Below are positions 33,592-43,929 of a stretch of DNA of 64,000 bases, piece after piece. Position numbers and translations under genes: made by a program. Each line of letters begins with the position of its first letter. The first letter of the stretch is position 1. The notes below the pieces were generated by a model. It worked only from the letters and a program-made list of their open reading frames with translations, made no database searches and was not told the origin of the DNA. The stretch lies in the NCBI GenBank assembly GCA_000711775.1, contig ARYC01018644.1:1-64000 (forward strand), read 5' to 3'. Origin of the DNA: Oxytricha trifallax. Taxonomy: Eukaryota; Ciliophora; Spirotrichea; Sporadotrichida; Oxytrichidae.

Positions 33592-34656
33592 ATGCGAGAC
33601 AAAAATAGCAAGCTTTTGGGGTCTTTTTATGATGAAGAGTATATAGATTTAGTGTTTAAACTGCGATTTGGATGTGATATATACAGTGAATAAGTTAAAC
33701 CAGTACTTAATTATAATTCAATTGCACTGCTCTTAAAGCGAAGTCCATCAACTGTTCGCTCTCACTGTCTTAAAGCCGTATAACTTAAGCAATAATAGCT
33801 GAATTCAATGCCTTAGAGGAAGTCAAAGTTTCAATAGAAGCATATTGACTATCTTATTAATGAAAAAACTTTGAAGTATTGGGCTCACTTCTCTCTCGAC
33901 CAACGAGCTATTATGTTTCACCGCCAGTTCCCTGAGTTGAAGATCTCTGCATAGTCTGTTGCTAACATTTATAAACGAAATGGTATCACTTACAAAGGTG
34001 TGAATCGTATCAAGAGAGTGATTGATTTCACTCTGCCATTTTACAACAATAACCTAAATTATATTTATAATTAAATGCAGAGAGCTCAATGATTGAATAA
34101 TATTAAGTTTATACATGCTGACGAGGCTGTGTTTACCTTCAACACTTTCATCTAGAAGTCTTGGTATAAGAGGCATTGTAATATAGAGGTATATGACTAA
34201 AAAGTCAAGGTATAAACAATGGCAATTCTTGGAGGAATTAGTGAGGATACTGGTTTAGAAACTTATGTTATTCATCCTCGCTCTATTAAGACAGAGCAGT
34301 ATATAAAGTTCTTAGAACAGCTGAGAGAGAAGTACCCTGAATAAGAGATAATACTGTTTGTTGATAATCTTTCTGTTCATAAGACTAAAGAAACAAGGAA
34401 GAGTTATGAACAACTTAGAATAACGCCAGTGTTCAACGTACCTTACAGTCCATAGTTTAATGGAATTGAATTCTACTGGGACATAAAAAGCCATTACAAG
34501 AAACTGCTGCTCTACCACTTGATGCATGACCTACCTATCGATACAGTAGACTTTATTAAAAGATCAGCGAAGAGAGTAGATAATTAATTGGCTTAAAAGT
34601 GTGCTAAAGAAGGGAGAGTGAATGTATATAAATAAGTTTTGTAGTTCAGTTAATGA
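33592..34656 (+). CDS. TBE 42-kDa DD34E transposase, best preserved copy (TBE-D)
   Basis: ATG 33592 to TGA 34654-34656: 354 codons in one frame with TAA/TAG as Gln, the size expected for the 42-kDa TBE transposase. Catalytic Asp 177 is in IHADEAVFTFNTF, Asp 258 in ILFVDNLSVHKTK and Glu 293 in YSPQFNGIEFYW, which gives 34 residues between the last two: a DD34E triad typical of IS630/Tc1. The N-terminal half has helix-turn-helix-like blocks (NSIALLLKRSPSTVR). One in-frame TGA at codon 167 lies in a variable linker just before the first Asp block. Starts 81 bp inside the left terminus. Confidence 0.93.
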
Positions 34657-34684
34657 ATATAAAAGTCACATTTAAAATTCTTTA

Positions 34685-35316
34685 GAGGGAGTAACTTCAT
34701 ACTCTTTCGCTCTCTGTGAAGCTTGCTCTATTCCTTCATCAAGAAGATGCCAGTACCAGATTTTTCTAAAGAGTTAAGCTACAAATCTTACTAGAAATAT
34801 AAGGGTGCTTCTGCAGCTCTGATACCAGCTCTCACTTATCTTGATCCCTTGTTTCTCCTTATCTTCTGAAGAGATGCTGTACCTTTTCTTATGAGATTCT
34901 TGAATAATTTCTTTCAAGTAATCACCTTTAATTGTTGCAAGTATGCCAAAGAAATAGTTTCTTTCAGGTAGTTAATTTGACAACTGCTTCTTAGTAGCCA
35001 GGTACTGCGAAACCTCTGGGTCGTTCATAGCATCATCATATAAGTTAGTCACTGAGATTTCTGGATAGTTTGGAATCTCTGCAAACTTTACATCTAGTTT
35101 TCAATGTTTTCTTCTCTTCGCAGAGTATCACTCTTAGAAATGAAATTTTAGTACCTTCCATCGTTTGCAGGAACAAACCAACTACATAATAAAGATAAGC
35201 AACTATGAGTTTATTACCTTGCTGCACCAGGTAGCGATGCAAATCCTCCTTGCTTCTAAATCTTTGAATCAATTCTTGTGCTTGCACTCTTTTATTGCAT
35301 CATTCATTGACTCCAT
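34685..35316 (-). CDS. TBE 22-kDa protein, C-terminally shortened (TBE-D)
   Basis: ATG at 35316 (M-E-S-M-N-D-A-I-K). Next, QAQELIQRFRSKEDLHRYL and LIVAYLYYVVGLFLQTMEG (hydrophobic) lie near 35130-35285, then KISFLRVILCEEKK. Further blocks are FYDDAMNDPEV-like near 35000-35040, GILATIKGDYLKEIIQESHK near 34885-34945, and SELQKHPY near 34800. Compared with TBE-B and TBE-C, the basic C-terminal tail is missing: the sequence jumps from RERKEYEV into the element's 3' flank. The first few codons need one frame shift. Confidence 0.75.
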
Positions 35317-35880
35317 CTTGTTTACAGATCTAAGAAATGATATTAAAATTTAAGTTTATTTATTTTAATTATATACCTCTGTAAAACTTACTATTAAATA
35401 TGGGCATCTTATAGGAGGTCAACCTCTAAGAAGGATATGGAGAAGGTTTTGAGAACTGGTTTCAAACTTGAGAGATAGATATCAATTTCTACTGTCATAG
35501 TTCCATATTTTTAAATTTAAATTGGTACGTACTTAATTAGGAGCAGCTCCTAAAAGGCTAGTACTTAATTAGGAGTATTAATTAAAGCTAGTACTTAATT
35601 AGGAGCACCCTAATTTTAATCATAAAATCACAAAATACCTCCTAAAGCAGTACGTACTTTATTAGGTGCACCTCCCAAATCGGAACGTGCCGTAATTAAC
35701 TCACTATTGATAGAAATAATGGTTACTTTCTCAACCATATTTAGAGCTGGATCGTCTCTTAGCACTCATTTTTCTCCTCTAATACTCTAAAAACTTCCCT
35801 TGAAACTTGTATGCCCGCAAACCTCTCATATAAGCTCTCAGTTATAGAGGCATTTTATAATTTTAAATTCAAATTTAAAT
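35317..35880. promoter_or_regulatory. Shared 57-kDa/22-kDa intergenic region with palindromic repeats (TBE-D)
   Basis: At about 35525-35690 the unit TAGTACTTAATTAGGAGC and its complement recur four or five times with short spacers, next to TTGGTACGTACTTAATTAGG. It lies between the outward-facing starts at 35316 (minus) and 35881 (plus). The cluster is at the same place in four TBE copies of different age. Confidence 0.55.
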
Positions 35881-37324
35881 ATGAGCGCTAACATTTTAAG
35901 AAAAACAACAGCACTTCCATCGAACTAAATGAGACTAACCTTTGGCAGCAATTAAAAAGTGTGATAGCTGCGAGATGAATTCTCATAAACTACCAGAGCT
36001 ATCACTTGAGGTCTCTGTTATTAAAATAGAAATTAATAATAGAAAATAAATGGTAAACAAGTGTGTTGGAGACAGAGAGGAGGAGAAAGTTAGAAATGAA
36101 ATTCCTATACAAGCTGAAGAAGTTGAAGTATATTTTTGTGAGAAGTGTGAAAGAGACTTCACTCATAAATCTAGCTGGTACAGGCATACGAAGGTCCATA
36201 AGGAAGCTAAGCCTACTGTATACTTAAAGCATGACAAAGTTGATGGAAAGTATGATTGCTTTGAGTGCCATAAGCAGTACTCTCATTCAAGAGACTTAAA
36301 GAAGCATCTTTTAAAACCCACAAGAAAGAGATAGAAGTTGAAGATTAAGACACTCAACTGAAGTTGCTCAACAAAAGAAAAGCAAGGGAGCCTCTTTAAA
36401 CTGCTGAGCTTTAACAAGCAAGCGAATCAGAGTATGTGAGGATTGCACGCAACCTCTTAGCATCAGAGGTCACTAAAATCATGATTAAGATATAAAACAA
36501 GAAAATTCCAGTACTAGCATAGATTGATTTAGATACTTCTCTCTAAAGCTACCTAATTCTGGAGGACTCCTATTACAAGAAAGTTATTAAGGATCATCAG
36601 TATGCTTACAAGGTATATCCTTTCAACTATCTCCTTAGTGATGATAAATATTAAATGGAGTTTACTAATGAATATTAAGTACTCACTCAGGCTAAGTTTA
36701 AAGAGTGCAAATACTTAATAAAGCTAGTTGCTGTTCTCTTAGCCAAAGATCATGTAGCTTTCAGATAACCACTCTTTGAAATGACACTCAGAGATTTCAT
36801 AACTGATCAAAGAAATCATAGATAGCTTGCATTAATATCAACCTAAGCTATACAAGGTATCAAATAGCTTCATAAGTTAGGCTTTGTTCACAGAGATCTC
36901 TAGCCTGAGAATATAATGTTGAACTTTTCACCAGTAACAGTAACAATTATTGATTTCAACAGAGCCTTAAGAGTGGAAGTGTCAAGGCTTGGAAGTGTAA
37001 TGGGAACTCCTGGCTATTATCCAGAAAGAGAAGACTGTAGAGATGGAGACTCACAGTGGGATGTGTAGGCTTTAGCAGCAATAATAATAGAGTGCGATAT
37101 GCCTCGCAACGATTACTACTCTACAAGGTGCGAGAAGGATGCAAGGCAAAGAATAAAGCAATTTATTGACAAAACAAGAGTATCTCAATCAATGAAGCAA
37201 ATGGCAGAGTCAATAATAATAAAAGCAAACTCAAGATCAGATATATCAATAGAGTAGATAGAGTTGGTTGAGTAAGATAAACTTCAGACCTCTCCCACAT
37301 GATCAAAAAGTGCAATTTGAGTGA
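35881..37324 (+). CDS. TBE 57-kDa zinc-finger/protein-kinase-like protein (TBE-D)
   Basis: ATG 35881 (M-S-A-N-I-L-R-K-T-T) to TGA 37322-37324. After a CDSC knuckle come two C2H2 fingers: CEKCERDFTHKSSWYRHTKV (36140-36200) and CFECHKQYSHSRDLKKHLLK (36258-36315). The kinase-like part has AYKVYPFNYLL (candidate ATP-site Lys), TNEYQVL (candidate Glu), FEMTLRDFI hinge-like, FVHRDLQPENIMLNFSP (catalytic loop, about 36880-36935), IIDFNRA in place of DFG, and MGTPGYYPERED as the APE-like block. Two one-base breaks (near 35968 and 36316) and an isolated shift near the end. The likely role is DNA binding plus phosphorylation in transposition, but this is inference. Confidence 0.85.
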
Positions 37325-37459
37325 TTAAATTAAATACATTTACTATAAATTTCATATTAAAACCTATTAATAACCCCAACCCCTAACAAATTCCCTACAA
37401 AACAAAGCACTTATAAACCTCATTAAGGGGTTTCATTAAGGGGTTTTGGGGTTTTGATT

Positions 37460-38042
37460 CCTTCATCAAGAAGATGCCAGTACCAGATTTTTCTAAAGAT
37501 TTAAGCTAAAAATCTTACTTGAAATATAAGGATGCTACTGCAGCTCTGATAGCCAGCTCTCACTTATCCTAATCCCTTGTTTATCCTTATCTTCTGAAGA
37601 GATGCTGTACCTTTTCTTATGAGATTCTTGAATTATTTCAAGTAATCACCTTTAATTGTTGTAAGTATGCCAAAGAAATAGTTTCTTTCAGGTAGTTTGT
37701 TTGACAACTGCTTCTTAGTACGCAGGTACAGAGAAACCTCTGGTCATTCATAGCATCATCATATAAGTAAGTAACTGAAATTTCTGGATAGTTTGGAATC
37801 TCTACAAACTTTACTTCTTAAGTTTTTAATGCTTTCTTCTCTTTGCAGAGTATGGCTCTTAGCAATGAAATTTTAGTACCTTCCATCGTTGGCTGGAACA
37901 AACCAACTACATAATCAAGATAAGCCACTTTGAGTATATTAACATTCTGTACCAGCTAGCGATGCAAATCCTCCTTGCTTCTAAATCTTTAAATCAATTC
38001 TTGTGCTTGCATTCTTTTCATTGCATCATTCATTGATTCCAT
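37460..38042 (-). CDS. TBE 22-kDa protein, 5' piece of the TBE-C copy
   Basis: ATG at 38042 (M-E-S-M-N-D-A-M-K-R-M-Q-A-Q-E). It contains the FRSKEDLHR block and GILTTIKGDYL-like and SSEDKDKQG blocks. It ends where TBE-D begins; its continuation is at 33311-33507 on the far side of TBE-D. Several shifts are present. Confidence 0.75.
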
Positions 38043-38539
38043 CTTGTTTACAGATCTAAGAAATGATATTCAAATTTAAGTTTATTGATTTCAATTATTA
38101 CCTCTGTAACACTCACTATTAAATATGGGCATCCCATTGGAGGTCAACCTCTAAGAAGGATATGGAGAAGTTTTTGAGAACTTATTTCAAACTTGAGAGA
38201 CTGAAATCAAAATCTACTGTTATAGTTCCATATTTTTAAATTTAAATTGGTACGTACTTAATTTGGAGCAGCTCCTCAAATGCTAGTACTTAATTAGGAG
38301 CTTTAATTAAGCTAGTACTTAATTAGGAGCACTTCCTAAATTGGTACGTGCTATAATCAACTTATTATTGAAAGTTAAAATGGTTACTTTATCACCCAGA
38401 TTTAGAGCTGGCTCTCTTAGCACTCATATATCTTCTCTAACACTCTTAAAACTTCCCCTGAAACTTGTAGGCTTGGAGAGCTCTCATATAAGCTCTCAGT
38501 TATAGAGGCAGTTTTATAATTTTAAATTCAAATTTAAAT
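38043..38539. promoter_or_regulatory. Shared 57-kDa/22-kDa intergenic region with palindromic repeats (TBE-C)
   Basis: At about 38250-38350 there are three copies of the GTACTTAATTAGGAGC-type unit, fewer than in TBE-D, in the same place between the divergent starts at 38042 and 38540. Confidence 0.5.
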
Positions 38540-39987
38540 ATGAGTGCTAACATTTTAAGAAAAACAACAGCACTTCTATAAAACTAAATGAGATTTACCT
38601 TTGGTAGCAATAAAAAGTGTGATAGCTGTGAGATAAACTCTCACAAGGAACTACCTGAGCTATCATTTGATGTCTCTGTTATTAAAATAGAAATTAATAA
38701 TAGAAAATAAATGGCAAACAAGCGTGTGGGAGAAAGAGAGGAGGAGAAAGGTATTAATGAAATGCCTTTACAAACTGAAGATGTAGAAGTATACTTTTGT
38801 GAAAAGTGTGAGAGAGACTTCGCTCATAAATCTAGTTGGTATAGGCATATGAAAGAGCATAGAGAAGCCAAGCCAATTGTATACTTAAAGCACGATAAAA
38901 TCGACGGAAAGTATGATTGCTTCGAGTGACATAGGCAGTATGCTCATACAAGAGATTTAAGGAAGCATCATTTAAAAGCTCACAAGAAAGATTTAGAGAT
39001 TGAAAAGGATGAAGATGAATTGAAACTACTAAACAAAAGAAAAGCAAGAGAATCTTCGAAACTTGTAGAGCTTGAACAAGCTAGTAAATCAGAATATGTG
39101 AGGAAATCACGCAACCTACTAGCATCCGAAATCACAAAGATCATGGTTAAAATTCAAAAACAAAAGATTCCTGTTCTTGTCTAAATTGATTTAGATACTT
39201 CACTTCAAGGCTACCTTATATTAGAAGACTCCTTTGATAAGAAAGTTATCAATGATCATCAATATGCATACAAGGTGTATCCCTTCAACTATCTCTTAAG
39301 TGATGATAAATACTAGATGGAGTTTACAAATGAGTATCAAGTACTCACTCAAGCAAAGTTCAAAGAGTGTAGCTACTTAATAAAGTTTGATGCTGTTCTC
39401 CTTGCCAAGGATCATGTTGCTTTCAGACTCCCACTCTATGAAATGACCCTAAGAGATTTTATTACAGATCAAAGAAATCATAAGTAGCTTGGATAAATAG
39501 CAACTCAGACCATACAAGGTATAAAAGAGCTTCACAAGTTAGGGTTATTCACAGAGATTTGAAGCCAGAAAATATAATGATAAACTTTTCACCAGTAAGA
39601 GTAGCAATAATCGATTTCAATAGAGCCTAAAGAGTGGAAGTATCAAGGCTTGGAACGGTAATGGGAACGCAAGGGTACTATCCAGAAAGAGAAGACTGGA
39701 GAGATGGTGACTTTTAGTGGGCTGTGTGGGCTTTAGCAGCAATAATAATAGAGTGCGATATGCCTCGCAACGATTACTACTCTACAAGGTGCGAGAAGGA
39801 TGCTAAACAAAGAATAAAGCAATTTATTGACAGAACAAGAGTATCTCAATCTATGAAACAAATGGCAGGATCAATAATAATTGAACAAAACTCAAGATCA
39901 GACATATCAATAGAGCAGATAGAGTTGTGGTTAAGTAAGATTAACTTCAGACCTCTACCATATGATCCAATAGTGCATTTTAAGTGA
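38540..39987 (+). CDS. TBE 57-kDa zinc-finger/protein-kinase-like protein (TBE-C)
   Basis: ATG 38540 to TGA 39985-39987, about 482 codons. The N terminus is well preserved: CDSCEINSH knuckle at about 38618-38644, fingers CEKCERDFAHKSSWYRHMKE (38801-38860) and CFE(TGA)HRQYAHTRDLRKHHLK (the second Cys codon is TGA at 38927-38929). Kinase-like part: YKVYPFNYLLSDDKY, NEYQVLTQAKFKE, a catalytic loop in a slightly shifted frame (HRDLKPENIM near 39550-39580), AIIDFNRAQRVEVSRLG and MGTQGYYPERED. The first long uninterrupted stretch shows that translation begins at 38540, not at the internal ATG 38711. Confidence 0.85.
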
Positions 39988-40108
39988 TTAAATTATATAC
40001 ATTTACTATAAATTTCACATTAAAACCTATTAATAACCCAACCCCTAACAGATTCCCTACAAATCAAAGCACTTATAAACCTCATTAAGGGGATTTGAGG
40101 TTTTGATT

Positions 40109-41422
40109 GTCAAGCGTTATTATTTCTCCATTCTCCTTCATTTATTCTGTCATCTTTCAATTCTTCTCGTGTTGTTCCCGCACTGCTCTCTGGTTCTTCA
40201 AGTCTTCTCTCTGTATCTTCCAAAGATCTTCAACAACCTATTACTCAAATATAAAATCTTTTTTAGATCTGTTTTTTGTAACTTACAAATTATGTTGAGT
40301 GACGGCATCTTCTGCTCAGACATTTTTGACATATTTATTATTATTAAATTAATTATTAATTACTTATATTTTTCTTAAATTAAATCATGAATATATTTAT
40401 AATCGCCCAACATAAAACCAATGATTTCATTTCATTAAACTAAATATTGAAAATGAGTAAAATCTCACTTTCTACAAAAAAAAATGAGTAAATTCTAACT
40501 TTCATTAAAAATGAAGAAAAATTAATTTACTTACAAATAAACTAGAAGTAAATCAGTTGTTCATTTATACTTCATCTACCACAGTCAAAAAGATAACTAT
40601 AATTATTATTTGATTGATTTTTCTATTTACTAAGTATGGTTTTCTGATGAAAATTATAATTAAATAATCATAATAGCAATTTATAATTTAATTGTTAGAC
40701 TAATATTGAAGTTGCTGATGGGGACTTTTGCATGGAGATTTATAAAATGTAAGTTAAGTTTGAAACTTTGTATTATAGCACTTTTTGTCTATTAATTATA
40801 AGAAATTAGCTTCAAGTAATACTACTTTCATTATAGGTACTTCAAGCTTTTTAAATGGATCGAAATTCATGAATTATAGTCAATTAAGAGAACTTAAGCA
40901 AGTTCTATAATGGGCTCCAAAGTAAAATTTAAAAACTTTAAAATAGAATTATTGAAAGCTAAAGCGGTCTTCAATTGCATAAAGAGTCATCTATGCTTTA
41001 TATAATTTTTAAGAAAAAGTAATTAAACTTCCCAATAAGTTAAAGTTCATCTAGTTTCTGCAAATTTATGTGTTTACAGTTATATGTAAAATTAACCAAG
41101 AATTATATCAAAACATTTTTCAAAGAAATAATACCTAAACTATTATAACTAAAAACCAATAAAGCCCCCTCAATGGCTTTACAATCGAGTTTTATATTTT
41201 CTAAAAAATATATTATATTTATTTATATTACCTCTTTCAAGTTTTGATAATCCCCTTAATTTTACTAATTCTGATCAATTTAGTTAGTATTTATAAATTG
41301 TGAACTTAAGTTAGTAGCTCATGAATCTCCTCAGGATTCATAGCACCATATCAGAAATAAATAATCAAATTTGTAAGTAACTTATAATTTTTTTTAATTT
41401 TTCTTATTAATGTAGGGTGACG
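40109..41422. other. AT-rich region left of a divergent TBE-like element, with coding-like patches
   Basis: Mostly A/T. A plus-strand patch at about 40708-40750 reads EVADGDFCMEIYKM and stops at GTAAGT. After a possible intron ending in ATTATAG (40837), YFKLFKWIEIHELQSIKRTQ follows (40839-40900). A second intron-like GTAAGTAAC...TGTAG lies at 41371-41415, just before the 22-kDa-like start codon. These could be 5' exons or part of the divergent element; no telomere-like terminus was found here. Confidence 0.35.
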
Positions 41423-42795
41423 ATGTCATAGGACGCGACTATAGAACTTCAATAGAAGTTCAGATCAAAGAAAAACTTGATCTCTTTCTGAAGGTTTAAC
41501 AGTAAGTTTCAATAATTAGGGGAATGGCCCCTTGCAGAGGGCCGCTATAATTTTTTCTTATACATTTATAAATGTTCTAAAAATCATTTTAAACGTCAAA
41601 GTAACATGTCAAAACTTGTTAATAAGCTCATTAATGACTTTAACAAGCAATCAATAACAACACAATTTACAAAAACTTTTCACAAAAACATCATAAATTT
41701 ACCATTAAATTTTTGAACTTAGTAACAGTAAAATTTTTTTATCTCTTTAAATTCTAATTCTGTTTATTATTTCCACTAATTTAAATTCTAATATTAATGA
41801 TTAGTTGTAATAATGGTTTGCACAATACAATTATTTAGCTTAATGTATCTATAAGATTGGACATAAAAAATTGCTGTTTTTTGTAAATGTAACAGCTAAT
41901 CATAATATTAGAATATTAAATTTAGTGAAATAATAAACAGAATTAGAATTTAAAAGAGAAAAAAAATTTTACTGTTACTCAATTTCAAAATTTAAATGTA
42001 ATTTTATGATGTTTTTGTGAAAAGTTTTTGTAAATTGTGTTGTTATTGATTGCTTGTTAAAGTCATTAATGAGCTTATTAACAAGTTTTGACATGTTACT
42101 TTGACGTTTAAAATGATTTTTAGAACATTTATAAATGTATAAGAAAAAATTATAGCGGCCACTGCAGGTCTTCCCCCTGATCATCAAAATACCAAGAGGT
42201 TCTTGAAGGATTTTCTAAAAGGCAACAAAGATCTCCTTAAAAGCGCAGATGTTCAAACCTTAAATGTGCCTTACTTCGAAGAGCTCTCAGTAAAAACGAT
42301 TTTCTAAGAGATTCAGGAAGATCCTAGCATAATGAAATTCATGAATTATTATGATGATTATCAAGTCATGCCTGATAGAAAGTAAATGTTTGGTGTCTTG
42401 GTCTCTTTGGCCAAACTATGCTAGTGAACTAATTAAACATGCCAGCTTGGTGTGAAATATTTCTAATACTGAAGAAGACAAGAATGAGTAAATATTTATT
42501 CGTGAAGACATTTACAAGAAACTGGAGAGTGAACCATTTTTTTCTAGTAAAATATTTATTTAACTTTAAAAATTTTATTGAGACAAAAGGTAAAGCACTA
42601 TCAATGCTTTTATTTTAAATAAAAACCAAGAAAAGATAAAAAGAAAAGGCAGTACCATGAGATATCAAAACCCTTCTAAAAGTTCAAAGAGGAGTTAGAA
42701 GGTTATGGGCATAAAAATATAATGAACGAAGATGTCTCCTAGATTATAGTAGCGTAGGGCAATCGCAAGCATCACACGAAGACATAGAGTGAGTA
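41423..42795 (+). CDS. Divergent homologue of the TBE 22-kDa protein, interrupted by a foldback element
   Basis: ATG 41423 opens M-S-Q-D-A-T-I-E-L-Q-Q-K-FRSKKNL, matching M-x-D-A...QELIQRFRSKEDL of the TBE proteins. The frame then meets the 661-bp element at 41518. Beyond it the protein resumes as KRFLKDFLKGNKDLLKSADV, VPYFEELSVKTIFQEIQEDP, FMNYYDDYQVMPDRKQMFGV (42180-42415), then SNTEEDKNE and YKKLESEPFFSSK near 42460-42550. These parallel the IPNYPEISV, FYDDAMND, FGILATIKGDYL and ELQKHPYISSK blocks. A tail containing NIMNEDVSQIIVAQGNRKHH follows. Frame shifts occur near 41490 and 42415. It is convergent with a divergent transposase, as in TBEs. Confidence 0.65.
41518..42178. mobile_element. 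661-bp foldback/MITE-like element with ~270-bp inverted arms
   Basis: The left end is AGGGGAATGGCCCC and the right end GGTCTTCCCCCT, followed inward by GCCGCTATAATTTTTTCTTA in both arms. The first ~170 bp of each arm after that are essentially identical in reverse complement; the inner ~100 bp have drifted. No coding capacity. I could not define a clear target duplication. AGGGG-type ends recall hAT-like or piggyBac-like MITEs, but this is not decisive. It splits the 22-kDa-like gene. Confidence 0.82.
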
Positions 42796-42849
42796 ATTAA
42801 AATAAACTAAACAATAATTATTTAATAAAAAGCTTAATTTAAGCTAATT

Positions 42850-43760
42850 TAGTCTTTCATTAAAGCAATATATCTATTCATAATTTTTCGTAACATCTCT
42901 CTACTTTAACTTTCTATTGATGCTTTGATGAGCTCTAAATGCTTTTTAGTAGAATACTTGAAGTCATTATTCACGAGCAATATTTTGTAATAGTGCTTTA
43001 TTCTAGAAAAGACTTCCTCGATACAATGGTACTCTGAGGAGTATGGTGCATTATGGACACATTCCCACCCATATTCTCTAATTTCGTTTTACACTGCTAG
43101 CCTATGGTTACAGCGCAAATTATCCAGAATATTACAACTTGATTGTTTTGATTATTAATTTTTAATTATTCCAGTTTATCCTAACAGTCTGTCGTGTTGA
43201 TTGAGAAAGGTTTGATCATATATCCCTCTTAGCCCTACTCCTTGCTTATTCCGACAACGACAGCTTGAGTCTTCAGGAATATCCCTAACCTGTTTATTAC
43301 ACTGTTAGATTATTTAGGAGCCGATTCTTTTAAAGAAATCCGGAAGTGTTTAAAGAATATCTCGTCGATATAAATCATCTTTTTGTAAATTTTAGCTTTT
43401 TATAATAGAGTTCTGAAGCTAGACAATTTCTACACTTACACCCTTTGAGTTTAATTATGATTAATCTTAAATCTAGTTTTCATGACCTTATATTTCATTT
43501 TATTATTTCTATAGATTGTATAAAGCTGAGAAGCAGTAAGATGGTACTATGTGTACTTACTATATAAAAAAAGAGTTTGGCTTTCAAGAGAAAGTCCTTT
43601 CTGCCTATCTAACATTTAAGAGGAAGAAATTGTGCATTTGAATTATTCCGGCAGAGATTCAGTTCTTGTTAAATTGTCTTTCTTAATCTGATTAGATTCA
43701 TCAAGTTTTTGGAAAAAATATTTTTCAAACCTAATATAGAGTAATGCTAAGGATTTAAGA
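42850..43760 (-). CDS. Divergent IS630/Tc1-type DDE transposase, TBE-related
   Basis: One long minus-strand frame under the ciliate code: SQMLDRQKGLSLESQTLFLY, LTASQLYTIYRNNKMKYKVM (helix-turn-helix-like, about 43500-43560), then MIYIDEIFFKHFRISLKES with the first Asp (about 43330-43390) and TQAVVVGISKEQGQEGYMI near 43215-43275. After one shift near 43150, CNILDNLRCNHRLAVQNEI carries the second Asp (about 43075-43135) and HNAPYSSEYHCIEEVFSRIK the Glu (about 42990-43055), about 34 residues apart. The C terminus is near 42850; the exact stop is unclear. Better preserved than most TBE copies here, yet distant from them in sequence. Confidence 0.82.
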
Positions 43761-43929
43761 TATAGTCCTGTAGCTTACCAGGACTTTATTATTTTAAAGT
43801 TATGGATTAGACCCATAACACAGTGTTTCACCATAGGTCTTCAATCTTTATTCAGCTATAAGTTGTGACTCACCCATTTAAATAAATCTTTAATTTGTAT
43901 ATTTCTTAATAATAATTAACGCTCTACGT

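Larger units (their letters stand above)
33511..37456. mobile_element. TBE-D, complete element nested in TBE-C
   Basis: 3,946 bp with perfect CAAAACCCCAAAACCCCTTA at the left and TTAAGGGGTTTTGGGGTTTT(G) at the right. ATT lies at 33508-33510 and 37457-37459. Removing the element and one ATT restores GCTCTATTCCTTCATC, exactly the sequence found in TBE-D's own 22-kDa gene (34728-34743). The right end carries a small internal duplication of CATTAAGGGGTTT. It is the youngest TBE here by nesting and by end quality. Confidence 0.96.
32158..40105. mobile_element. TBE-C, complete telomere-bearing element interrupted by TBE-D
   Basis: It starts CAAGACCCCAAAACCCCTTA and ends TTAAGGGGATTTGAGGTTTT(G). 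ATT flanks it at 32155-32157 and 40106-40108. Without TBE-D and its extra ATT it measures 3,999 bp. Gene order is transposase (plus), 22-kDa (minus), 57-kDa (plus), i.e. reversed relative to TBE-B in the window. The 22-kDa gene is cut in two by TBE-D. Termini are close to the ideal C4A4 form, so it is fairly young. Confidence 0.95.
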
